A stretch of 64,000 bases of DNA from Rotaria sp. Silwood1 (lineage: Eukaryota > Rotifera > Eurotatoria > Philodinida > Philodinidae), in contig CAJNOP010000311.1 in the NCBI GenBank assembly GCA_905250075.1, positions 162,188 to 226,187 of the forward strand. Reading direction: 5' to 3'. Each line of letters starts with the position of its first letter. The stretch's first letter is position 1. Of the stretch, positions 26,596 through 44,813 are shown one piece after another. The position numbers were made by a program, and so were the translations under genes. Under the pieces are notes generated by a model. It saw nothing but the letters and a program-made list of their open reading frames with translations. It searched no databases and was not told the origin of the DNA.

Positions 26596-27212
26596 AATGA
26601 GAGAAGTCGTCCACATGATAGATGGTTTTTGAGTCGAGATGATGTGCATTATATGGAATCGGATCAGATTTGAATACTCTGAAAAGAGTTCGTCCCTTAG
26701 CTTATTACTGTGAAGATGCTAGATTTCTAAGATACTTTTTAAATGAATGCCATAGCTTCTCTCAAGGACACGAGAGAAACTGTTTTTTTTTAATTTCTAC
26801 TTGAAACTTTGTACAAAGATAGATCTAAATGAGAGTAATTTCAGGTCTTGTGATTTGCTTCTATTCTAAAATATGAACATCAAGTATGTTGGTATATATG
26901 AACTATGTATATTGCTATAATTGTATCTTAGAATGGAAACAGCGACAAGATCTCCAACATTCGCATAAAACTATTCACATTCAGATCTCTTTCTATGTAA
27001 ATTTCCAAATCGAAAATTCTAGAATCACTTTTTCTGATGTTTTTTGAGATTAACCACAGCCTCATTTTAAAAAATATCGTAAAAATGTAGTACCTTCGTA
27101 GCAATAAGCTAAGGACATGAATTTTTCAAAGTGTTCATAGCTCATTTAGGATCTACATAATACACATAGTCTCGACTCAAAAACAATTTATTAGTTGGAG
27201 AACTTCTCGTAT
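26596..27212. mobile_element. Degenerate long-inverted-repeat (foldback) element
   Basis: The two ends match in inverted orientation with gaps. GTTTTTGAGTCGAGA at ~26625 pairs with TCTCGACTCAAAAAC near 27169-27184. GAGAGAAG at ~26600 pairs with CTTCTCGT near 27203. CCTTAGCTTATTACTG near 26694 pairs with AGCAATAAGCTAAGG near 27101. The arms are ~200-250 bp and diverged. No ORF inside, so it is a non-autonomous, old copy. Exact ends and target-site duplication could not be fixed. Confidence 0.5.
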
Positions 27213-27495
27213 GAATCCATGATGCTCAAGCAAAAAAATGTTCAAGACAATCGTACATATTTTACTCTTCAAGAATTGAACATGTTCTTTTGTGCATAAA
27301 TTTTATTTAATAAGAAAAACAATAATTTTTCTTTTATAGATGTTTTTTTTAATACAAAATAAATGACATTCGGACTGCTTAATTATCTATTTTATGTGAC
27401 ATCTAGAAATAAATTTGATGTTAAAATTAATTTAAATACATATAAATATTTAGAAATATTTATCATGAAATACCTTTTTTTTTTTCTCTTTTCAA
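27213..27495. other. Intergenic 3' flank of the dNK gene
   Basis: AT-rich, no coding features. Probably contains the 3' UTR of the kinase gene. Confidence 0.3.
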
Positions 27496-29027
27496 TTAAT
27501 TCTCTAATTTTCTCATAATAGGTGATTGTTTATCATGTGTGATTTGATGTATTTGATTTTGTTTAATATATTGATTTAGTAAAGAATCAATTTGTTGATA
27601 CATTTGTTTAATTGGTTGTGATGCATCAATAATTTTAATAGGACATAAATTAAAATTCTTTACAAATTCATCATAATAATGTTTTATTTGTTCCAAACGT
27701 TTTAAATCAATATTGAATTCTGATTGACGTGAACGTTTAATAATACGTTCAAAACATTCTTTTGGTGATAAATCAAAATAGAATATCAATGTTTGTGATA
27801 AATCAAGTGTTTTTTGACAACTATATTCAAAATGATCTCGAAGAATTTTATATTCAGTTTCATTTAAATAGTTTTGTTCAAGAGCATGACGAATAAATAC
27901 ATGAAAACAACTAAGAATTGAACGTTCATATATATCAATATGATGATTATTAACTGTATTGAGATGGTTTTTAACACGTGATAATAGTGCTGTCATTTCA
28001 AATGCAAATGTCCATCGATTACTTTCAGAATATAAAGCTTTGAGAAGATCAAAACCTTTTATATTCATCCAATTTTCAACTGGTTCACGATGAACTTGAA
28101 CAAGATTCGATGGATAAATTGATGTAATATGAGACATTATTGTTGATTTACCAACGCCTATATTGCCTAATAAATAAACATAGAAAATTGATCAATCAAT
28201 TTGTATGAATGATACAATCATAACAAAGATTTATTATTGAAGTCTATTTCTTTCACTTAACGTAATATGCTTAAATGTATGATATCAACTTAAGTTGTCA
28301 TAACGATTATGATCGAAATTCAAAGCAAAAAACTATCTTCTACGAAAATATATTGTACTTTAACTGAAAGCTAAAATCCGTTCATTCCTACAAACCTTTG
28401 AAGCCAATTGACGATCGTTTTATTGAATTTTCGACCCAGTTTTAAGTATATAACGAAGAATCAAAATACAGATACAATATTATTATACTGTTTTGAGACA
28501 AAAAAAAACGAACAGAAAAAAAAATTACAATTCAAAAAATGATACGTAATGCATTTTATTGTACCATACGAGACAAGAAATTGAATAAATTTTCTCAAGT
28601 ACTACTAGTATGAACGAACTAAATTAGAATCATTCAAAGTCGACGAACACACCTGAAAAGAACTTTTTTGTATACGCATCGAACAACTGTAGAAGTACAA
28701 AAGACTGGTGAATTTCATTCAAAATACTTGGAATTATAGGTATAAAGAGCGATATATATTTACATCGTTCTCAATTGTGAAGTATTTATACATGTTATAA
28801 ACTCACGTGACAGAAAATTGAACGATAACTCTACGTCTTAGGTTCAAAAAAAATTTTAAACAAGATCTTTTTGATCTTAGGATATATCTAAATACTTTTT
28901 CAGATTAGAACGTCACGGTACAAATCAATAAAAAGATAATGATCAGTAGTAAATCAATTTAATTCAAATTTATAGTGTCTAACTCACCTTCAATTAATAA
29001 TGTTTTAATTAAATTTAAAGAATGCAT
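27496..29027 (-). CDS. Deoxynucleoside kinase (dNK/TK2 family)
   Basis: Exons 29027-28988 (13 codons) and 28166-27496, split by an 821-bp intron, giving 236 aa (Drosophila dNK is ~250). Joining the exons rebuilds the P-loop LLIEGNIGVGKSTIM. Other family blocks follow: REPVENW, the catalytic ERS motif (YERSILSCFHVF), and a LID region with paired arginines (RIIKRSRQSEF). It phosphorylates deoxynucleosides at the 5' position with ATP in the salvage pathway; substrate range cannot be read. No mitochondrial presequence, so probably cytosolic or nuclear. The start codon directly follows TTGTTGCAG, a good 3' splice site with no 5' UTR left, 114 bp after the TRM5 stop: the pattern expected for a trans-spliced downstream operon gene. 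Confidence 0.87.
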
Positions 29028-29141
29028 CTGCAACAATGAAAATTTGATTTTTATTTTGCATATAAATTAAAACATAAATATGAAAGAAAAGAAAATTTTT
29101 GTTTATTCGGAAAAAATTTTTGTTGAAATTGTTTTACTATT

Positions 29142-30621
29142 TCAATTATTATTTTCTTTTGTTATTAATTCATATTTCTTTTTCTTATCAAATAGACTAA
29201 TATGTGCACACATCATATCTTTATTCGGTGCAACTTGTCGAACAAATCGATATAATATTTGATCATGATTTATATTTGGTATTATTGACTTTAATCTTAT
29301 TTGTATATCTTCAATACGATTTTCACCTCTTGAAAATGTATAACAATAAATATGAATTGGTAATAACCATTGTTCTTTATCTTCAATATTCATTGATAAC
29401 CATTCAGAAATAACATCCAAAAATGTTAGAGCAAGTCCAGGTAAATTCATTAAAATAACAATTTTACTATTTGATAAATATTGAAATTTTTCTTTATCTT
29501 CTATGAATTGTTTTTGATAATTTTCAATCTGTAATAAAGCAATAGTACGTAAAAATTCTCGTCCATCAAGATTAAATATATGATATTCTCGAGAGGATTT
29601 TTTTGGTTGATTCTTTTTAAAATTAATATTCGTCCATTTATAACATTCTGGATTAATATCATTTGCATAAATTATACAACCAAGCATAGAAGCTGGTACA
29701 ACAAATGGTCCAACACCAGCAAATACATCAAAAACAATATCATTAGGATAAAGACTTTCAATAATACGTTCATGTTCTGTACCTGAATGAAAAAATTTTT
29801 TAATAGATGAAAAGAAAAATTTTTTTTAAAAATATACTTAATCGAGGATTCCAATAAACTTTTGCAAAATCAAATTGAAATATTGCTTTACTTTCACGAC
29901 ATTTAACAATAGTATTTGGATCACCAGCAAGAATTTCTAATTCAAAATTACGATAAACAGAATCGATTTCATGTAATTTATTAACAACTGTTTTTACATT
30001 TGGTAATTTGTCCAGAATTACTTGAGCTAAAATTCTTGGAAGAAAACATATACAAAATAGAATTAAAAATAATAATAATAAGATCAAGAAAAATATTGTT
30101 TCAATATCTATTTCTGATTCTATTATTATAGTTTAACAGACAACTTTTTCTAAGTAACTCTCACCTATAATATGTTTATATGGCAAAACTTCATCTCTTA
30201 AATTAAAATGAGCAATATGTCCAATAATACTATAACCTGAACCAGTATTAACACATTTATCTTTTACTAAATCATCTGGTAAAATTGCTTTAATAATTTG
30301 TTCAATTGTATAATTTGTATATGTTATTGTTATTTGAATAAAATCAAATGATTGTTCAATATATTTTTCTATAGATGGTATACATTTAATAATATCTTCT
30401 TTAGTTTTAATAATATCGGGATCAAGTAAAATTTGTTTTATTTTCGATTGTAAATCACGAACACATTTAAATGAAGGTAAAATAAGTAAAATATCTTTTA
30501 ATTGTTTTAATTGAATATATTCAACAGGAATAATAATATAAGGTACAGTAATTATTTGTGTAAATTGATTACGATCAAGTTCAAGCATACCTTTTAAAGA
30601 TAAAGGTAATGTTAATTGCAT
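29142..30621 (-). CDS. TRMT5: tRNA (guanine37-N1)-methyltransferase, TRM5 family
   Basis: Exons 30621-30165, 30026-29838 and 29782-29142, all in frame, giving about 428 aa. The N-terminal third is the D1/D2 tRNA-binding part. The Rossmann methyltransferase part has motif I DVFAGVGPFVVPA, preceded by WNPRLSTEHERI, the family's NLPGLALTFLD segment, and a C-terminal RQVAPNKDMMC block typical of eukaryotic and archaeal Trm5. It uses S-adenosylmethionine to make m1G37 next to the anticodon, preventing +1 frameshifting. Shorter than human TRMT5 (509 aa) because no N-terminal mitochondrial extension is encoded. A CTAG acceptor 27 nt before the ATG and the 72-bp gap from the MAT1 stop fit trans-splicing in a shared transcript. 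The second exon acceptor was chosen at TTTTAG|CTCAAG because the alternative puts a stop in frame. Confidence 0.88.
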
Positions 30622-30693
30622 ATTATGAAATAAGAATTTTATTTATCTAGAATAATAATAATAAAAAAAAAATATATATATATATTTTATTAT

Positions 30694-32441
30694 TTAAGTT
30701 TCCATAGGTTCATTTTCATTTGTAGATTCTTGTTTAGTATTCATAGAAGAATTTCCTTTTACAAATAACAACATATCAAATGCTTCTTGTATTGCACGTA
30801 AACATGGATATTCTCGTGTATAACCACCTGCACGTTCAACTGGTTTTTCTTGACGAACATGATCTAAATATCTATAAAACAGATCAATTATTATGAGAAT
30901 AATAAAAATTTTGTTTTGATTATTTTACCCAAGTTGTTCAAGATCATTTTTATCAGGAATTGGTGGTCCTTGATGTTCATAAATAGGTGGAATATATTCA
31001 AATAATCGTTGTTGATTTTGATCATTGGATAATGATAAAAGAATTTCTTCTTCTCTTTTGATCTATTTTTAAAATAATATAAGAATATTTTGTAGAATTT
31101 TTAATTATCTTCTATTACCATATTAGGCATTATTGGTTGAACTTCTTCTTTACGTTTTTTTTCAAGATCTTCAATACTTTTTTTAAGTACTTGATCGACA
31201 TTACCAGTTGATTGAAGCTAAAAGAAAAATAAATATAAATCAATAATATAGAAAAATAATATTTTTACTAATGCTTCCATAAGATCATTTTTAACACGTT
31301 GTTTTGCTTCTTGTTCTTTTTGAAGTTCTTGTTCATAGATTTTTTTACGCATTTCTTCAGCTGTACGTTCTTGTTCAATTAAATGTTCAATAAATATTTC
31401 ATCATTACTCTATTTATAAAAAAAAATAAATAAATAATTTTTTGTATATCTTTTGCCAATATGATTAAATAAAATTTTACTAACCAATTTACCACGATTT
31501 TTATTAATTAAATCTTTATTTGCTTCTTTATATTCAGCAATTTTTCTTTCCGTTTCTTCAACATCAATTTTGTTTGTAAGATTAAAAACTAAAAAAACAA
31601 AAAATAATTAAAATAAAATTATTCTTTTATCAATCATATTGATTTATTCAACTACATTCACATCTTAGATTTTTGTTTATGAAAGTAGAATATTTATTCG
31701 TATGCTAAAAATTTTATTACTCGTATTAATCTATGTTTTTGATGATGTAAGATTTTTTTATTTTATTCAATTGCATCATACTCATGTATAGCTTATGTAA
31801 GAATTACTTAAGCAATAATCAATCAGAAAACAAGAGTCAAATGTTTGTCTCATAATGTTATTTCAGAAGTTTTGAATGACTCATATTGATAGAAAGTTAA
31901 TAAAGAGATATGTCTATCCACAAATACAAAATGTAAATACATTTTATGTTTATTCAATATAATAAATTAAATATTATCTTACTATAAGTTTCGACTATTT
32001 CCAAATAATCATTATAAGCATCGAGTGAATCAAAATCTTGTTCTTTTCGATTGAAACTAGAATATCAATATTTTTAAAATAAAAAAAAACTCTAATATTT
32101 TGTGAATAACCCTTGTTTATATGTATAAACTTACTCTTTAAGAATACGTTTTCGAATATCAATTTCAAGTTCTACAAATGGATCTTCAAATATTTGATAT
32201 CGAAATCCACTTTTTTTTAATTCAGTTTTGCATGTTGGACAAAATCCAATACCTTTACTAAATTTATTTTCTACACAATTTTCACACCTGAGAAAAGAAG
32301 AAGAAAAAAAAAATAGATTTTAACAAAAGATATCTCTCATTCATCAATAACCTACAATGAATGGCCACATTTGCTGACCATTAATTTCATTTTTGGATTT
32401 CTGTATTTTGTCGTTTGACATTGTGGACAACTGATGTCCAT
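30694..32441 (-). CDS. MNAT1: CDK-activating kinase assembly factor MAT1
   Basis: Eight exons: 32441-32356, 32287-32135, 32056-31983, 31588-31485, 31409-31269, 31217-31119, 31062-30929, 30871-30694; all phases agree, giving 322 aa (human 309). The N-terminus is a C3HC4 RING finger ([31 protein letters not shown]) followed by the MAT1 hallmark [13 protein letters not shown] central Lys/Glu-rich coiled coil (~110-210) and a C-terminal segment with HVR, AGGYT and RAIQEAF match the part that binds CDK7/cyclin H. MAT1 bridges CDK7-cyclin H to TFIIH through XPD in transcription initiation and repair. The ATG directly follows CTTACAG, a 3' splice site, so either a 5' UTR intron or spliced leader joins here. 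It lies 394 bp downstream of the formin stop and 72 bp upstream of TRM5. Confidence 0.92.
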
Positions 32442-32835
32442 CTGTAAGAATAAGAGATAAAAAATGGTAACAAATATATCTATATTTATATATATATTCA
32501 ATTCAATATTTTCTTATATCAATTATTGTTCATGAATAATAACATGAGATTAAGACAAAAAAAAAGAAAATTTAGAAGACAGAAGATTAAAGAAGAATAA
32601 CAGATAGAAAAATATCAAATACACTTCTACATAAACAAACTTGACAATAGATTTGAAGAAAAAAAAAAATGAAAAAAAAAAAGAAAGAAAGAAAGAACAA
32701 AATATCATCAAATAAGGAATGCTGAATATAGATGAATGTTATTATTTTATTTGTTTTTTTTTGTGTAACATTCACTGGATTAAAATAAAAATAAATAAGA
32801 TATTGTTAATGTTAGAAATAAAAAATAATCATTCT

Positions 32836-39279
<6,444 letters not shown>

Positions 39280-40231
39280 TAAATTTCTTTTTTTGTAGTA
39301 TTACTATTAACTGTTGATGATGTTTGATGAGAATGACATGTTGATTTAAAGATTTTGATATTTATATTATTTAATTCTATGACATATAGAATATAGAATG
39401 TTGATTTGATTCAACAAATGTAGATGAGGAGGAGATGGCATTTTATCTAATCAAACTATTTTAAATGGAATTTAATTTTCATATATATTTGTGAAAAAAA
39501 AAAAAGATTAACAAATAAGAGAAAATTTTAATGATAACATTGATTGTAGCGATAGAGCTTCATAAAAAAAGATTAATTAATTTATTGAATAAGTTTTATC
39601 ATAGTTTAATGATAGATTAATATAAAAAATATTTAAAAGATTCTTGTTTTTATTATGATTATTCATGAGAGATGTCCTTGAATGATGATAAAATTAAGAA
39701 ACGAATTGATTAATTAAAGAGCCAATTATATTAAATCTTGGTCAAAAAAAGAAAAAATTATTTTCTGCGAATAAATCGTAAATAATTCTTAACGAGAAAA
39801 TCTTTCCAGATGTTAAATCGTTTTTCGACCTGGATAATGTTTATTTAATGAATAATAGAAAAGTTTAGCATGATTTGATTTTCCAGATCTTCGTTCTCTA
39901 AAGATCGAAATTTTACTGGATTTTTCAACAAAAAAAAAAAGAAAAATTGTAGTGTCCTCTTCAGATTACATAGAAAATTCACATTCGATTTCAAACTTAA
40001 TACAAAAAAGTTTGGTCATGAGATTATTTGATTTTATACAACTAGTATTTCTTTTATGAAAATGTTAATATATGAACAAAATTTGTTTTTATACATAAGA
40101 GAATTTCGAATACAAATATACATATCATATTTATATTACTAGCATTATCTCATATGACAATTTACAATACATAAAAAATAATGTATTATAAAAAAAACGA
40201 AGATTATAATTGATCTATTTTCAGATTCACA
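39280..40231. other. Intergenic between divergent formin and two-TM genes
   Basis: About 950 bp of AT-rich DNA that must carry both promoters. No motif stands out. TCAG six nucleotides before the ATG at 40232 looks like a 3' splice site, so much of this may be outron or a 5' UTR intron. Confidence 0.4.
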
Positions 40232-41220
40232 ATGCCAGAAGGTGACGAATTACAGGTTGATAATGATTCTAGAGATACAATTCGTAGAGGTATTATTATT
40301 ATTATTATCAATTTATTTCATGATTTAATTATATTTTTGTTTAGATACTGATGCTGTAACTACTGAAGCAAAAGATTTAGTAATTGAAATAAAATCTAAT
40401 CTTGTTATACTTATTTGTGGTATTTTAACAGTATCATTATTATCAATTTTATTATCAACATGGCTAGCAAAAACAATAAGTAATACACCATCATCATTCG
40501 GTACTATATTAAGTCATTATTTTGGTTTTGATCGTAATGAAACTGAATCAAATATTACATGGTGGACACCATTACATATTCAATTATCTGAAAAAAAATT
40601 TCGACAATTTCTATTAAATAAAACTAATTCAACAATAATATTAAAATCAAATAAAAATTCTTATAATATTCATTCTAATTTTCATAAAATTGTTTTACCT
40701 TTTGTTTTTGTCGGAGCAATTATACTTGCTATACTAGCTTATTATGCACGTATTAAATGTACAGCTCGTAATTTTACATTGAGTGCTGTACCAAAAATTC
40801 CACTTGGACGTGTTGATCCACAGTTAGCTGCAGTTACTGTTGATTCTATTGTTAAAACAAAACAAGCCGAACCAGGTGTTGATTATACAATTATACAAGG
40901 TACAAAACAACAACCAGTTATATTTGCATTAGCTGAAACATTACAACCATTAAAGGAAGAATGTGAACCTGGAGGTTTAATTGATGAAGGAACTCAATAT
41001 GAAATTGAAGATGTTCCAAAGTAAAGAAAGCAAAAAAAATTATTTAAAATATATTTTTTTTTTTATTCTTTTGTTTTTTTGATATAGAACTATTACACAT
41101 ACTTCATCAGCACCTGATTTACAAACTATTTCAGCTTTTGTATCAGCATCAAATGAGCAACAACATATGATTGAATTATTACAAAGACAACCATTGCCTA
41201 CTATATTACCATCAACATAA
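40232..41220 (+). CDS. Orphan two-transmembrane protein
   Basis: Exons 40232-40289, 40345-41020 and 41088-41220 join in frame to give 288 aa. I do not recognise the family. After an acidic N-terminus (MPEGDELQVDNDSRD) there is a first TM segment at ~37-60 (LVILICGILTVSLLSILLS), then a ~75-residue loop rich in Asn/Ser/Thr with several potential N-glycosylation sites (NET, NIT, NKT, NST). A second TM follows at ~135-160 (IVLPFVFVGAIILAILAYYA). The C-terminal ~125 aa are polar and proline-containing. Two TMs with a glycosylatable loop suggest N-in/C-in topology at a surface or secretory membrane (inference). Codon use matches neighbouring genes and introns are clean, so it is likely a real gene. 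Confidence 0.6.
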
Positions 41221-43607
41221 TATTTGTGATATTCTATTAAACATAATTGTAATTAATTTTATGCATAATACAACAAAATTGAATTGTAATCTCTTTATAT
41301 ATAAATTCGTTTCTTTTTTTGTAAATTTCGTTGTTTTTTTTTGTGAAAGAATATTTGTTGTTGTTTTTATTAATGCATTTTGCTGTGAATATGACACATT
41401 ATAGACATCAAAAATTGTTTGTAAAAGTTTTAAGATTGTTTTCTTTTTTTTTTTTGGAAAAATATTCGTCAATAAATTGTGTTTTTGCTCATTTTTTTAT
41501 ACATAATTTGTTTTGTGTCAATTATTTAATATAGTTGAAGTATTTCAAAAACTTTTTTTAAAATTTTTCACATATAGTATTTTCTTTTAATCATTTTTTA
41601 GAACTTTAGCGATCTAATATTTCTATATTTCGTTCATAAACAAATTACATCAAACATAAATATACAAAAAAAAATGAAGGATCATTTATGAGTAAATTCT
41701 ATATTCGATTAAACTATATCATTGCACATTGAGATTTGACTTATTCATATTGACATCGATGTACTTTTCTATTCATGTTAACAATGCTTATTCAATAATC
41801 ATTAATTCTTCTTGTCTTTATACTTAACATAATAGGTAATTTCAACTCTGTCTATCTTCATATATTATCTTTAAAAAAATATCTCAACTCTACAGGATAT
41901 GTTATTTTTACAGCAATCTTTCATAATGATCAATTCAATCAACAAAAAAGCAAAAATATTTAAAAAAAAGAAATCAAAATCAACATTAATTTGTCGATAC
42001 AGCTGGCTGTTTTGCTAATTATGTGACATTATGTATTCAGTAGAGAAACATCAGGTTAGACAGCATGTTATATTGAATGATTTTATTTCATGCTGAGGTA
42101 CACACGAAAACTGATAATTATTATGTAAATCAACAATTGTCTATAATGTTGATCTTGTTATAAGGTGTGCTGACGTTTCAAGAGACACTTGAACATATCT
42201 AACAAAAACGAAAAAATAAAAGAAAAAAAAGAAATTTCTTCATTCTTCGAATGAAGCTAATGATGATAGAGAACTAACTGTGTCTATCTAGACTACCTGC
42301 CGTGTAAAGAAAACAAGGTGTGTGTATATATATGTATTTTTCAATTATTCATATTTAGTCAGCACCTTTCGACTAAAAAAATGTCATGCTCTTCGTTTAT
42401 ACTTAATTAGTGAAAGTAAAAAAAGGATTAAAACAGCAGATGATCTTCACGTTATCATGTTCATTACAATATGTTATTTTTTTATATTACTCGTTTTTCT
42501 TTTTTTTTCCTTCGTCTTCTCTTCTTTATATAAAGCTATTTACAGATCACGACTTTCTCCTTTTCTTTCTGTCTTCTCTCACTTGTTGACAACAACCAAA
42601 ACTTCATTTATTTGCCAAGTGTTTTTACCTTCAGTCGAATAAAAAAGAAATATCGATAGACAAGCACGCTCGTAAATGGTGTCGAAGGGCGGCGTCTTCG
42701 TCTTCCTTTTTGCTATGTTTATTTGGAGTTTTAACTTTATGCAATGAAAAGATATACATATATATATATATACGAGAAGAGAAGTGATTGATTGACTTTC
42801 GTATGTATGAATATACTACGCGTGGCTATATGTATATGTATCCATCTTCCGCAAACAAATATTGAATGAAGACTATAACTAAGACGCGTGAATAGATACA
42901 CAAGATAAATGATTGTTTTTTAATATTATATAAATTCGATGAGTTTATATTCACAAAAAAAAAAAAAAAAAAAAAAAAACAAAATCCTCATATATATTTT
43001 TTTTTCTCGTTCTTTTCATTGGACAATACGACAAGTGCATCTGATAATTATCGTTCTTTTTTTTTTTTATTTTTTCATTTTTTCATTGGTTCGATAATAA
43101 TTCACACATATATTGCAAGTAATGATCATGCACATCAAATAAAACAATTTCGAGCAAAGAATTATAACACCATTCCCACTTTCTCTCTTATATTCTATTG
43201 CTCTTCAGCTGGCACTTTTCCCTCAATAACGGCACACTTATGTCGGAACAGAGAGAGAGAGAGGGAAAGTAAGGAAACGGAAACGAAGCTTCACCATCGC
43301 CAACATTCTCATCTATAATTGCGCACTGGCTGGTTGGTAGTGGCAAAAGCAACGCAGTCAGTGCGCTATGCAATAACAAGCACATTAGAAGAACCTATCA
43401 GAATACGCGCGAGCATTATCGCGCGTTTGCAATAAGAGAAAGAACAGGAGCACGAATAAAAAAGTGAGAAAATATATAGAGAGAAAAAAAGAAAGAGAAA
43501 ACGATAGAAGACAAGAGAAGAGAAGAGAGAGAAAGACACAGAAGAAGAAAAAAAAAAAAGAAGACACTACGAAAGAAGACGATACTCCCACATCTGAATA
43601 GAAGAAA
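41221..43607. other. Intergenic / promoter and 5' UTR region of the Snail gene
   Basis: No gene seen; ORFs at 42322-42642 and 43019-43318 lack domain features. Poly-A and poly-T runs, (TA)n near 42751-42771 and purine-rich GAGA tracts at 43250-43266 and 43440-43560 occur just before the Snail start. A locally more GC-rich patch at 43320-43440 could be a core promoter (inference). Confidence 0.4.
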
Positions 43608-44813
43608 ATGATGATGAGTAGTAGTACTACAAGCAATATTGTTGAAGACGAAACAATGACTGGTAAGTTTTTTATTAAAATTATTTAAATAAATTCTATT
43701 TCTTTTTTGGGTTCATTTTCTTTTTATTATTTTAAAATAGAATCTGATAATCGTAAAAGTTTTCTTATATCAAGTCTTTTATCTGCAGCATCATCAGCTG
43801 AATCAATGCTTGAAACTGAAGAAGATGATGATGATGAAGAAAATGATATTGATAATGATGAAATGGTTAAAGATATTGAACATGATGAAGATCATAATGA
43901 AAAACTTCAAAATGATTCAACACAAATTCTACATCGAGCTTTCCCTAAAATATCTCCATCATCCATGATATTTCCACGTTTAATGTCTTCAAATGATTTT
44001 TCATATCTTTATTATCTTAGTTATCATTATTTTGCTATGCAATTATCAAAAAATGGTCAAATACCACCATCACCATTACCTTTAACAAATCCATCACTTG
44101 TTGATACAAATATAAATTCAATAAAAAAACCTTTAAAATCATCTTATCCATTAACTCCAACATCATCATCATGTTCATCATCACCACCATCACCAAATCT
44201 AATAACCGCAACAGCAACAACAACAACAACAACAATACCAACAACAACATCAACGACAACAACAATTCTAAATTCAAATACAACAACTAATTCACGTTAT
44301 CAATGTGACGGTTGTTCAAAATCTTATTCAACATTTGGTGGTCTTTCAAAACATAAACAATTTCATTGTATTGCACAAATTAAAAAACAATTTCAATGTA
44401 AATTTTGTGAAAAAACATATAATTCATTAGGTGCACTTAAAATGCATATACGTACACATACTTTACCATGTAAATGTAAAATTTGTGGTAAAGCATTTTC
44501 ACGTCCATGGCTTTTACAAGGACATGTACGTACACATACAGGAGAAAAACCATTTCAATGTGAAATATGTTGTCGAGCATTTGCGGATAGATCGAATTTA
44601 CGTGCACATATGCAAACACATTCGGATATTAAAAAATACCGGTGTACAAAATGTTCAAAAACATTTTCACGTATGTCATTACTTAATAAACATACGGAAA
44701 ATTGCTTACAACAACAACAACAACAACAACATGTAACGACTGCAACAATTCATTCTTCAACTGATGATTGTACCAGTACAACAACGATTGTGCCTGCTGC
44801 ATTTTCGCTTTGA
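43608..44813 (+). CDS. snai: Snail-family C2H2 zinc-finger transcription factor
   Basis: Exons 43608-43662 and 43741-44813, giving 375 aa. The C-terminal third has five C2H2 fingers in the Snail order: [80 protein letters not shown] and [19 protein letters not shown]. The first two fingers resemble Snail/Slug, not Scratch. Snail factors bind E-box CAGGTG sites and repress, for example, epithelial genes. The usual N-terminal SNAG repression peptide (MPRSFLVKK-type) is absent: the protein starts [18 protein letters not shown]. The N-terminal part is an acidic Asp/Glu run, then Ser/Pro- and Thr-rich low complexity; a Gln run follows the last finger. An upstream SNAG-coding exon could have been missed. 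Confidence 0.93.

Noticed and set aside
44035..44286. 83-aa minus-strand Leu/Met-rich ORF
   Set aside because: Antisense shadow of the low-complexity part of the Snail gene.
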